DNA of 64,000 nt from JBFFZF01 sp050732695 (GTDB lineage Bacteria > Gemmatimonadota > Gemmatimonadetes > Longimicrobiales > RSA9). The DNA is taken from contig JBOHRL010000001.1 of assembly GCA_050732695.1 (NCBI GenBank), positions 1-64,000 of the forward strand. The letters run 5' to 3'. The notes beneath the pieces were generated by a model that made no database searches, was not told the DNA's origin, and saw only the letters and a program-made list of their open reading frames with translations. The position numbers and the translations under genes are program-made. Positions 8,482-15,843 of this stretch are shown in pieces. How positions within the stretch are numbered: the first letter of the stretch is position 1; every line of letters begins with the position of its first letter.

Positions 8482-9638
8482 ATCGAGATCGGCTGACCTG
8501 AAGGAAGCTCACCGGCCGCGATGCTGAACGTACGCGCGTCGCCCGCCGCGTTCCACGTCTTCCCCGCACCGCAATTCGTACCACACGAGTACTGTGCCAC
8601 CACAACAAAACGGCTCGGACTGGTCGTGCTGCTCCAGTTGACAACGATCTCGTTCGAAGCCGCGAATGTCGCGCTGTCCGCCGGTGCAGTCAGCGTGACG
8701 ACTTCCGGCATGACGTCCGTGCCAGTGACAAGCTCCGTGCCGAAGCGGATCTCGAGGGCGATCGGCTCACCGGTAGCCACGGCGGCGACCGTTCCATAAT
8801 AGCTCCCTGCTCCAGCGGTTTCCGGAATCACGGTCCCGTTCACCCGGACGTCAGCGCCCGCGAGCGGGACTCCGTTCCGCACAACGAAGATACTCTGGTA
8901 TACACCGCTCATATCTCCGCCCGTGACGGTATAAACCAGTGGCGGCTCCACGGTGATCTCCGGTCCCGGCCCCTCACCTCGAACGCTCATGTGCGAGTCC
9001 GTCGAGACAGGACCCGTGAACGTACCATCGTTGTACGCGAATACCTGGATCTGAATCGGTTCGCCGACAGGCAGATCTGCCGCTGGAATCGTATACGATC
9101 GCACGTTGCCGTTGACGGCGTAGTCCCTGGACGTCCCGCAACCGGCACCACACGAATACTGCGCTGTTACCGTGAACCGGTCCGGATCCGATGTGCTCGT
9201 CCACTGCACCGTGACATCCGTGCCCTCGACCACCGTTTCGCCATCGGCCGGTACCATGACAGCCGGGATCGCAGGCATGACATCCGTGCCACGAACGACA
9301 TCAGCGCCAGAACGAACTTCGAGAACGATCGAGCCGCCCGGGTCGACCGCCGGAATCGGACCGTAGTACGACCCCGCACTGGCAGCCGCAGGAATGGCAA
9401 CGCCATTCACCTTTACGTCCGCGCCGGCCAGAGGAACGCCGTCGCGCAGGATGTTCAGATTCTGGTACACCGCGCCCATGTCGCTGCCGGTCACAGTGTA
9501 TACGGCCTGCGGTTCCTCTTCCTGCTCCTCGGTCTCGGCGGGGCCTGCCGAGTCACACGAGGACAATAGCAAGCCGGCAGCAAGCAAGCTCGACGAATGC
9601 TTTGCGTATCCGCGCACGACTCTGCACAATGATTGCAT
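8373..9638 (-). CDS. Secreted lipoprotein with two copies of a beta-rich domain
   Basis: A 421-residue protein with a lipoprotein signal peptide (lipobox LLSSC, lipidated C28) and an acidic linker (EEQEEE). Two copies of a ~180-residue domain follow, starting at residues 46 and 235. Each has VYTVTG(S/G)DM, a DGVPLAGADV or NGVPLAGADV stretch, a GTDVMP joint, a Cys pair region (YSCGxxCG) and the end motif YNDGxFTGPVS. The second half of each unit resembles a fibronectin-III-like sandwich, but I do not recognise a named family. It is probably anchored at the outer membrane and exposed. GGAGAGGG precedes the ATG. Its last 109 bases overlap the end of the convergent histidine kinase gene. Confidence 0.75.
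   Translation of the reverse strand: MQSLCRVVRGYAKHSSSLLAAGLLLSSCDSAGPAETEEQEEEPQAVYTVTGSDMGAVYQNLNILRDGVPLAGADVKVNGVAIPAAASAGSYYGPIPAVDPGGSIVLEVRSGADVVRGTDVMPAIPAVMVPADGETVVEGTDVTVQWTSTSDPDRFTVTAQYSCGAGCGTSRDYAVNGNVRSYTIPAADLPVGEPIQIQVFAYNDGTFTGPVSTDSHMSVRGEGPGPEITVEPPLVYTVTGGDMSGVYQSIFVVRNGVPLAGADVRVNGTVIPETAGAGSYYGTVAAVATGEPIALEIRFGTELVTGTDVMPEVVTLTAPADSATFAASNEIVVNWSSTTSPSRFVVVAQYSCGTNCGAGKTWNAAGDARTFSIAAGELPSGQPISIQVFSYNDGVFTGPVSAESRMSIRGEGPGVTVTITP
8394..9503 (-). repeat. Tandem duplication of a ~565-bp coding unit
   Basis: Two direct copies within the lipoprotein gene: unit 1 about 9503-8964 and unit 2 about 8936-8394, offset by 189 codons. The encoded units are clearly alike along their full length but differ at many positions, so the duplication is old. 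Conserved parts at both protein and DNA level include the GVPLAGADV and YNDG-FTGPVS stretches. Confidence 0.8.
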
Positions 9639-9990
9639 TGCGCCCTCTCCGTTCCAGGTTCTTGCACGTCCGCAAGACCGGCGGCACTGGCTGTCGCCGG
9701 CCTGATTCGCAGACGATCCGGATCCTCATCTCCAGCTTCGGCAGAATCCGGGTCCGGCTGTCCGGGAGAGCGCGAAACCGGCCCCGGGGCGGTCAGACGG
9801 TCCTCCGTCTCGTCAGAGCCCGCATGCTCGTTCTCGGGTTCAATGTGGACGAACTCGACCGCCCACCTGCCATGCAGGAAATGTGAAGAGGTGCACCGTT
9901 GCGCATGGCCTGCCGTTGTGTGTGCACGACAGGTTGTGTATCATGGCGTCGAGTCGCCGGGGATTTCCCAGGGATAACAGGGCGGATCTC
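9639..9990. other. Intergenic region between divergent genes
   Basis: 352 bases between the lipoprotein gene (minus) and the CBS-domain gene (plus). It contains the lipoprotein ribosome-binding site near 9645 and one candidate promoter for the CBS gene (9916-9944). No other gene, repeat or RNA was recognised. Confidence 0.5.
9916..9944 (+). promoter_or_regulatory. Candidate promoter of the CBS-domain gene
   Basis: TTGTGT (9916-9921), a 17-base spacer, then TATCAT (9939-9944). Transcription would begin near 9951. The in-frame ATG at 9943 lies inside the -10 box, which favours the later ATG at 9991 as the real start. Confidence 0.4.
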
Positions 9991-10452
9991 ATGTATGTTC
10001 GCGATCTGTTGGCCGGCAAGTCGAGCGCGATCACCATCGAGCCGGGCAGAGACATTGCCACGGCGGTGCAGTTGCTCATGAGACACCACATCGGCGGATT
10101 GCCCGTCGTCACCCGGGCCGGCTCCCTCGTCGGCTTTCTCGCGGAGCGTGACGTCGTGCGCATAGTCGATGCCGCCATCGACCTCATTCGCTCGATGACC
10201 GTCGAGCAGGTCATGCGCCGGCCGGCCCCTGTTTGTGCTGTCGACGATTCCCTCCACGAGGTAATGGCCAGAATGACGCGTGAACGCATGCGTCATTTCG
10301 TGGTCCTGGACGAGGACCACATTGCCGGCGTGATCTCGGTCGGCGACCTTGTCAAACACCGGCTCGAACAGCTCGAAACCGAAGCCGGTGTATTGCGCGA
10401 TTACGTGGCCGCGCAGCGCGCCAGAACGGAAAGGCCTGCTCGGCGGCGGTGA
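9991..10452 (+). CDS. Two-CBS-domain protein
   Basis: A 153-residue stand-alone pair of CBS motifs, a Bateman module that usually binds adenine nucleotides or similar ligands. The first repeat (about 10-65) contains HHIGGLPVV and LVGFLAERDVVR; the second (about 70-130) contains ERMRHFVVLDEDHIAGVISV. A short basic tail (AQRARTERPARRR) follows. The start at 9991 gives the usual family N-terminus (MYVRDLLAGK); the longer version from 9943 would overlap a candidate promoter. It lies 57 bases before the NagB-LmbE gene and may be co-transcribed with it. What it regulates is unknown. Confidence 0.85.
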   Translation: MYVRDLLAGKSSAITIEPGRDIATAVQLLMRHHIGGLPVVTRAGSLVGFLAERDVVRIVDAAIDLIRSMTVEQVMRRPAPVCAVDDSLHEVMARMTRERMRHFVVLDEDHIAGVISVGDLVKHRLEQLETEAGVLRDYVAAQRARTERPARRR

Positions 10453-10509
10453 TCGTGGTGGGAACGTCATCCTGATCGCGTCCGCCCGCACCCCTGCCTG
10501 GCTGAATTC

Positions 10510-12360
10510 ATGAATCTCGAAACACGCGAACGAATCCGTACGCTCATTGACGATGACCATACGAATATCGGACGTACCGTCGCCGCTCGAATCGCCCGCC
10601 TGATTTCCGAGAAAGCCGCAGCCGGCGAGCCGGCCGTACTCGGCCTGGCCACCGGGTCCACGCCGATCGACGTGTACCGCGAATTGATCCGCCTGCATCG
10701 CGAGGAAGGGCTCAGCTTTGCCAACGTCGTCACGTTCAATCTCGACGAGTACTGGCCGATGCCACCCGACAGCATCCATTCGTACCACCGGTACATGTGG
10801 GAGAATCTCTTTTCGCACATCGACATTGCGCCTGCGAACGTGCACATGCCGGACGGATCCGTTGCGCCGGACGTCGTTGAGCAGGAGGCGGAGCGCTACG
10901 AACAGGCCATTCGGCGGGCCGGCGGCATCGACCTTCAGATTCTTGGCATCGGCAAGACCGGCCACATCGGTTTCAATGAACCCGGCTCCGGCGCCAGCAG
11001 CAGAACCCGTCTCGTGTATCTCGACACGATCACACGGAGGGATGCGGCCGCCGACTTCTTTGGCGAGGCGTACGTGCCACGCCAGGCCATCACGATGGGC
11101 GTGGCGACCATCCTCGACGCGCACGAGATCTGCATTCTTGCCACTGGCGAGCACAAGGCAGCGATTGTCCGGCGGGCCGTAGAAGGCGATGTCGACGTCG
11201 AGGTCGCCGCGACGTTTCTCCAGGTACATCCGAACACGACGTTCTACGTCGATGCCGCCGCTGCCGCCGACCTGACGCGTGTTGCGACGCCATGGCTGCT
11301 GGATGAAGTGCAGTGGGACGAAATTTTGACCGTGCAGGCTGTTGTGTGGCTGTCACTCGAGGTCGGCAAGGGTATCCTCAAGCTGACGCAACGCGATTAC
11401 GCCGACCACAAGCTCTCCTCCCTCGTTGCCCTTCACGGGACACCCGGTGAAGTGAACGGCCGCGTCTTCAACATCCTTGGCGCCAAGATCCGTGGCAAGT
11501 CGAAGCTCCCGCGCGACCGTCGCGTCCTGTGCTTCTCACCGCATCCGGACGATGACGTCATCTCGATGGGAGGCATCCTCGGCAAACTCGTCGAGAACGG
11601 GAACCATGTCACGGTCGCGTACATGACGAGTGGCAACATCGCGGTCTTCGATCATGACGTTCGCCGCTATATCGACTTCCTCGAGCGGCTCGCTGTCGAA
11701 CACAGGACCGAACCCGCCCCTGTCGAGAAACTTGCGACCACGGTTCGCGAGTTCCTCGCCCGAAAGAAGGTCGGCGATGTGGACACCCCCGAGGTGCAGG
11801 ACCTCAAGCGCATGATTCGCGAAGCGGAAGCGGTCAGCGGGATTGAAGTCATGGGCCTCGACCGCTGCAATGCGCGGTTCCTCAATCTTCCTTTCTACCA
11901 GACTGGAAAGGTCGTAAAGGATCCGATCGGTCCGGACGATGTCGCGATCGTGCGCGACCTCCTCGCGGAGATCCAGCCGCAACTGATCTTCGTTGCAGGT
12001 GATCTCTCCGATCCGCACGGCACGCACCGCAAGTGCAAGGACGCCGTTGACGCGGCGCTCGCACAGGTACGAACGAGCGGTCAGGTCCGCCCCGAAGTCT
12101 GGTCGTATCGCGGTGCATGGCAGGAGTGGCCGGTGACGGAGGCGACCTGGCTCGTGCCCATGTCGCAGGAAGAACTCAGGCGCAAGATCCAGGCGATCTT
12201 CAAGCATCAGTCGCAGAAGGATTCCGCTCCCTTCCCCGGCCAGGATGACCGCGAGTTCTGGCAGCGTGTCGAGGACCGCAACACAGGCACCGCACAGCTG
12301 CTCGACCGTCTTGGCCTCGCCGAGTACTATGCGCTCGAGGCCTATGTCGTCGAAGCGTGA
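10510..12360 (+). CDS. NagB-like deaminase fused to a LmbE/PIG-L deacetylase domain
   Basis: A 616-residue two-domain protein. Residues 1-~300 are a glucosamine-6-phosphate isomerase/deaminase domain with LATGSTP (46-52), NLDEYWPMP and GIGKTGHIGFNEPG (146-159). The classical Asp of the GNDGHI motif is Thr here (GKTGHI), as I recall for the Bacteroidetes-type fused branch. Residues ~335-616 are a LmbE/PIG-L domain with the zinc motif PHPDDD at 344-349 and a later DPHGTHRKCKD. It may act on amino sugars, removing acetyl and amino groups, but the substrate is not known. The gene overlaps the following sulfotransferase-like gene by 17 bases, which suggests a shared role in amino-sugar or surface-glycan metabolism. 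Confidence 0.85.
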   Translation: MNLETRERIRTLIDDDHTNIGRTVAARIARLISEKAAAGEPAVLGLATGSTPIDVYRELIRLHREEGLSFANVVTFNLDEYWPMPPDSIHSYHRYMWENLFSHIDIAPANVHMPDGSVAPDVVEQEAERYEQAIRRAGGIDLQILGIGKTGHIGFNEPGSGASSRTRLVYLDTITRRDAAADFFGEAYVPRQAITMGVATILDAHEICILATGEHKAAIVRRAVEGDVDVEVAATFLQVHPNTTFYVDAAAAADLTRVATPWLLDEVQWDEILTVQAVVWLSLEVGKGILKLTQRDYADHKLSSLVALHGTPGEVNGRVFNILGAKIRGKSKLPRDRRVLCFSPHPDDDVISMGGILGKLVENGNHVTVAYMTSGNIAVFDHDVRRYIDFLERLAVEHRTEPAPVEKLATTVREFLARKKVGDVDTPEVQDLKRMIREAEAVSGIEVMGLDRCNARFLNLPFYQTGKVVKDPIGPDDVAIVRDLLAEIQPQLIFVAGDLSDPHGTHRKCKDAVDAALAQVRTSGQVRPEVWSYRGAWQEWPVTEATWLVPMSQEELRRKIQAIFKHQSQKDSAPFPGQDDREFWQRVEDRNTGTAQLLDRLGLAEYYALEAYVVEA

Positions 12361-13222
12361 ACGGCCGGTCTCGTTCTTTCTCCGGAACCGCCGCCTCACA
12401 GAATGGCTCCAGACCCTGCGCTGGCGCCTGCGCTTCAGCCGCGATCGGCCCATCCTGGTCGTCCATCAGATGGCTCGTGTCGGTTCGATCACGGTCCTCC
12501 GCGCACTGCGTCGCAACGTCCCCGGTGTGCACATCCTGCACACACACTACCTGAACCAGGGCACAATTCAACGTTATCGCCAACAGTTCAATCGCCAGTT
12601 TGCGACCACTCGGCGAGCCGGCCTGCACCGCGAATACCTCAGCGCTCGTTTGCTGCATGACCGGATTCGCACCGGCGTCCGCGAGCGCTGGAAGGTCATC
12701 TCCCTCGTGCGGGATCCCGTCGCGCGCACCGCATCCGCGTTCTTCATGCACTTGCCGTATACGATGCCCGAGCTCGGCGCCCAATTCCGCAACGAGGCCG
12801 CCAACGTGCCGCGGCTTATCGATCTGTTCCTGCGCGAATCCGAACCCGAGCACCAGTTTACTCTGGACTGGTTCGATCTCGAGGTCAGGGATGTGCTCGG
12901 GATCGACGTATTCGCACAGCACTTCCCGAGGGAAGCCGGGTTCGCGACGTATGCCGGCCCGTTTGCCGACCTGATCGTCTTGCGGCTCGAGGACCTCGAC
13001 CGCGTCGGTCCGACCGCGCTCGGCAGATTCCTCGGCGTTCCGCCCATTCCGCTCGCCGCCGCGAATCGGGGCGAGGACCAGGACTGGGCCGACGCGTACC
13101 GCCGATTCCTTGCCACCATCGAAATGCCTCGCGAGTACCTCGACCGAATGTATGGTTCCCGCCTGGCCCGGCACTTCTACGGCACCGAAGAACTGGAGGC
13201 TTTTCGCGCGCGGTGGGCGTGA
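12344..13222 (+). CDS. Sulfotransferase-like protein (putative capsular polysaccharide family)
   Basis: A 292-residue protein with sulfotransferase-type signatures: ILVVHQMARVGSITVLRAL near the start, in the place of the 5'-phosphosulfate loop, and VISLVRDPVARTASAFF (about 119-135), which matches the RDPxxRxxSxFF 3'-phosphate element. The first motif resembles the NKWYS family annotated as putative capsular polysaccharide synthesis. No signal peptide or membrane helix is visible. The ATG at 12344 overlaps the end of the NagB-LmbE gene and has CGAGG just upstream; an earlier in-frame ATG at 12245 lies deep inside that gene and gives an uncoding-like extension. Likely role: sulfation or similar modification of a surface glycan (inferred). 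Confidence 0.7.
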   Translation: MSSKRERPVSFFLRNRRLTEWLQTLRWRLRFSRDRPILVVHQMARVGSITVLRALRRNVPGVHILHTHYLNQGTIQRYRQQFNRQFATTRRAGLHREYLSARLLHDRIRTGVRERWKVISLVRDPVARTASAFFMHLPYTMPELGAQFRNEAANVPRLIDLFLRESEPEHQFTLDWFDLEVRDVLGIDVFAQHFPREAGFATYAGPFADLIVLRLEDLDRVGPTALGRFLGVPPIPLAAANRGEDQDWADAYRRFLATIEMPREYLDRMYGSRLARHFYGTEELEAFRARWA

Positions 13223-13403
13223 CGGACAACCAGGCTGTTCAGTTGCCGCTCGCTCCCTCTGGTTCTGAATCGAATGATACGGCAGCATCTGTGCGTGATA
13301 ACAGGCGCGCACGCAACCGAGGCATGTCCTCCCTGTGATTCTTGCAATTCGAAGGGCACAAGGGAAAATTTGAACTTCGTACCGTTCTCGTGAAGCACGG
13401 TCG

Positions 13404-13421
13404 TGCGCAGAATCCTGCGCA
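13404..13421 (+). other. Perfect hairpin in the leader of the Bor-like gene
   Basis: TGCGCAG (13404-13410), loop AATC, CTGCGCA (13415-13421): a 7-bp stem ending 35 bases before the Bor-like start codon. There is no T-run after it, so it is not a terminator. It could be an mRNA structure or an operator. Confidence 0.35.
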
Positions 13422-13456
13422 GTGTGTACGGCCGAACCTGATCCACAGGAGGCAGC

Positions 13457-13876
13457 ATGAAGTATCTCAGGACGTTGGGCGGAGTTCTCACGGTGGTCGT
13501 AGTGGCTGGTTGCTACCAGGCCACCATCAACACCGGCCGGCAGGCTTCAGGACAGACCATCGAGCGGCCATGGGCCCACTCCTTCCTGGCAGGTCTCGTC
13601 CCACCTTCGGTCACCGAGACCGCTTCGACTTGCCCTGATGGCGTGGCCCGCGTCGTAACACAGCACTCCTTCCTCAACGTCGTTGCGCAGATCGTCACCG
13701 GATCGATCTACTCACCGATGACGATCACGGTGGAGTGCGCGGCGAGTGTGCCCGAGGAAGCCGCTGCTGATGGCAACGTGGTTCGGGCTTCACGCGGGCA
13801 GGAAGATCAGGCGATGCTCCAGGCGATGCGCCGGTCCCTCGAAATGCGCGTCCCGGTCTACATCGAGTTGGAGTGA
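13457..13876 (+). CDS. Bor-like lipoprotein
   Basis: A 139-residue lipoprotein with signal peptide and lipobox VVAGC (C19). The body resembles the Bor/Iss family: a HSFLAGLVPPS segment, then CPDGVARVVTQHSFLNVV and TGSIYSPMTITVECA, followed by an acidic, poorly conserved tail. Bor proteins are small outer-membrane lipoproteins; the phage-derived members aid serum resistance, but chromosomal relatives in free-living bacteria are of unknown role. The ribosome-binding site AGGAGG precedes the ATG. It stands alone, with 234 bases upstream that contain a hairpin at 13404-13421. Confidence 0.75.
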   Translation: MKYLRTLGGVLTVVVVAGCYQATINTGRQASGQTIERPWAHSFLAGLVPPSVTETASTCPDGVARVVTQHSFLNVVAQIVTGSIYSPMTITVECAASVPEEAAADGNVVRASRGQEDQAMLQAMRRSLEMRVPVYIELE

Positions 13877-14146
13877 TGCCCCGGCCGGCATGAAGTCACC
13901 ATCGGCCCTCTCCGCTCGCCATCGAACCTTCGTCGTTCCACGGGAGGCGGCAGGTGGCCAACGCGATGTCCACGGGCCACATACGACGCTGATACGGGCG
14001 CCGAATCAATCAGGAAGTTGCGTCACCGGCAAGACGCTCTTGCAACTGCGACTTTCAACCGCGGTTCAGGGCTTCCCCGTGTCGTTGAGCGTGGACGGCA
14101 AGCAATATGTGGCGGTGAGACAAAAACGGTTTGATGGGGTTCGTCA

Positions 14147-14222
14147 TGCCCCCGGCAGGATTCGAACCTGCGGCTGACGCGGTTTAGGAAACCGCCGCTC
14201 TGTCCACCTGAGCTACGGGGGC
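14147..14222 (-). tRNA. tRNA-Arg (anticodon CCU)
   Basis: Read on the minus strand: acceptor arm GCCCCCG/CGGGGGC with discriminator A, D arm GCTC-AGGTGGAC-AGAGC, anticodon stem GCGGT/ACCGC with loop TTCCTAA (anticodon CCT, codon AGG), variable loop, and T arm GCAGG-TTCGAAT-CCTGC. All stems pair fully. The 3' CCA is not encoded. A TTTTT run lies about 20 bases downstream, without a clear stem. The 270 bases between this gene and the Bor-like gene hold nothing I recognise. Confidence 0.95.
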
Positions 14223-14362
14223 AACCGGGGCCATCTCACGTTACGTGGGCAACCGATAAGATGGCGAAACAGGCGCCGATCGACTACCCCTCAGGTGCGC
14301 GATGGATTCGGTGGGCGTGGTTCTGCGCGATAGCTCAGGCGACCAGCCGGCACGGGAACCGG

Positions 14363-14902
14363 TCACGAGTACTGAAGAACCGACACCACGGGAAGTGGCT
14401 GAAGGCGCTGGCGGCCGTTGAGGAACGCGAGTTCGATCACGAAGCTGGTGCCTACGACTTCACCGCCGAGCTGGCGGACGAGTTGCACGGCGCTGGCCGC
14501 GGTGCCGCCCGTGGCAAGAACGTCATCGACAACGAGAACCCGCTGATCGGGGCGGATCCCATCGCTATGCATCTCGACGGCGTCGGTGCCATACTCGAGT
14601 GCGTACTCGACGCGAATCGTTTTCCAGGGCAGTTTGCCGGGTTTGCGGATGGGTGCAAAGCCGACACCGAGAGCGTGGGCAAGTGGTGCGCCGATGATGA
14701 AGCCGCGGGACTCGATGGCGACGATGAGGTCCGGGCGGAGTGGCGCAGCGGCATCGCGCAGGTGATCGAGCAGAGCGTTCATCAGAGGAGCGTCGGCGAG
14801 CACCGGCGTAATGTCCCTGAACAGGATGCCGGGCGTCGGGAAGTCAGGCACATCGCGCACGCGGTCGCGGATGCGTTGCGCGAGCGAAACGGCAGCGTTC
14901 AT
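14363..14902 (-). CDS. apt: Adenine phosphoribosyltransferase Apt
   Basis: Salvage enzyme that makes AMP from adenine and PRPP. The 179 residues match family length. The PRPP-binding signature VLVVDDVLATGGTA is at 122-135. The N-terminal half has the Apt-typical FPTPGILFRDITPVLAD (21-37) and ESRGFIIGAPLA (64-75). The ATG at 14902 overlaps the stop of the upstream acidic protein by four bases, so the two are translationally coupled. Confidence 0.95.
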   Translation of the reverse strand: MNAAVSLAQRIRDRVRDVPDFPTPGILFRDITPVLADAPLMNALLDHLRDAAAPLRPDLIVAIESRGFIIGAPLAHALGVGFAPIRKPGKLPWKTIRVEYALEYGTDAVEMHSDGIRPDQRVLVVDDVLATGGTAASAVQLVRQLGGEVVGTSFVIELAFLNGRQRLQPLPVVSVLQYS

Positions 14903-15762
14903 TCGGTCCGGCCAGCGAGGAACCCGGCGGCGAGGCCGGCGAGGGCGATGTCGAGGCGATCGCCGCGGGCCTGCGCGTTCGTAATTGTGCGGTACCCATC
15001 GCGACGAAGTTGCGATGCGAACCACGCGATGCGATCTGCAATGTCGAGGATCTCGGGTGTCACGCCTGTACTCTGACCCGCTGCAATCCCCTCGGCGAGC
15101 GCATGAATGGCGGACTCGAAGACACTGGCGTCTTCGCCGCCAATGGACGCCGCGAGTGCCTGGCCGAGCGCTTCCCATTCCTCGCGAGCCCGAGCAGCTT
15201 GTGAGGCGAGGCCTGCCTCGCTCTGCGCCGGCGATTCGACAATGTCCCACGCGCTGAGCGGAGCATGGACCGGCACGAGGCCCTCCGGCAGTGGCTCGAG
15301 GGACTTTGTCTCAGGTACGATTTCATCAAGTTCGAGCAGGGCTTCATCGGCGAACTCTGCTTCGGTCTCCAGTTCGACCGTGAATTCCTGCGTCAATTCA
15401 AGCGAAGCGAATGCGGGATCGTCCCACGGCCGCAGTTCGGGCCCGCTGGCCATGGGTTCGAGGTCAAGGGTGACGTCGAGAGACGCCGCCCCGGTCACCG
15501 GCGACACGTCAGAAGCCGCTACCCCGGAGGGCGCGTCCCCTGACGCGTCAGGAGCCGCACCGCCGGCGATCGCGTCCGCTGGCGCTGCGGGAGCCTTGCC
15601 GGCAACCCGGCGGGCCGGTGCGCGGCCAGGCGCGCTCTGCGCCGGCGGCAGGATGGCGCCGGCGGCCACGGCCGGATGGCTTTCGATCCAGCGTGTGCGG
15701 ACGGGCGGAACCGGGCGGTTCGACGTCTCTGGTGCGACGCCCGGTTCCTGCAAGTCAGGCAT
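14899..15762 (-). CDS. Unknown acidic protein with a helical C-terminal domain
   Basis: A 287-residue protein with no recognised family. Residues 1-~90 are Ala/Pro-rich and probably disordered; ~90-165 are strongly acidic with Glu/Leu repeats (LELTQEFTVELETEAEF); ~180-287 look like a folded helical domain with an ADRIAWFASQLRRDGYRTIT stretch. No signal peptide or membrane segment is seen. GAGG lies just upstream of the ATG. It ends in an ATGA overlap with apt. The function cannot be inferred; the coupling with apt may be incidental. Confidence 0.65.
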   Translation of the reverse strand: MPDLQEPGVAPETSNRPVPPVRTRWIESHPAVAAGAILPPAQSAPGRAPARRVAGKAPAAPADAIAGGAAPDASGDAPSGVAASDVSPVTGAASLDVTLDLEPMASGPELRPWDDPAFASLELTQEFTVELETEAEFADEALLELDEIVPETKSLEPLPEGLVPVHAPLSAWDIVESPAQSEAGLASQAARAREEWEALGQALAASIGGEDASVFESAIHALAEGIAAGQSTGVTPEILDIADRIAWFASQLRRDGYRTITNAQARGDRLDIALAGLAAGFLAGRTE

Positions 15763-15843
15763 GATGATCCTCGGGAGAAAACGAGACGTTGGCGGTGTTG
15801 GGCGAGCCCCAACCTATCGCGTCGATGGCGGCCCGCGGTAGGG

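Noticed and set aside
9943..9990. Earlier ATG for the CBS-domain protein
   Set aside because: It falls in a candidate -10 box, and the added 16 residues do not match the family start.
12245..12343. Earlier ATG for the sulfotransferase-like gene
   Set aside because: It lies within the NagB-LmbE gene and adds 33 low-complexity residues; the overlapping ATG at 12,344 has its own ribosome-binding site.
14261..15076. A plus-strand frame of 271 codons beside the tRNA
   Set aside because: Antisense to apt and the acidic protein; no domain and no ribosome-binding site of note.
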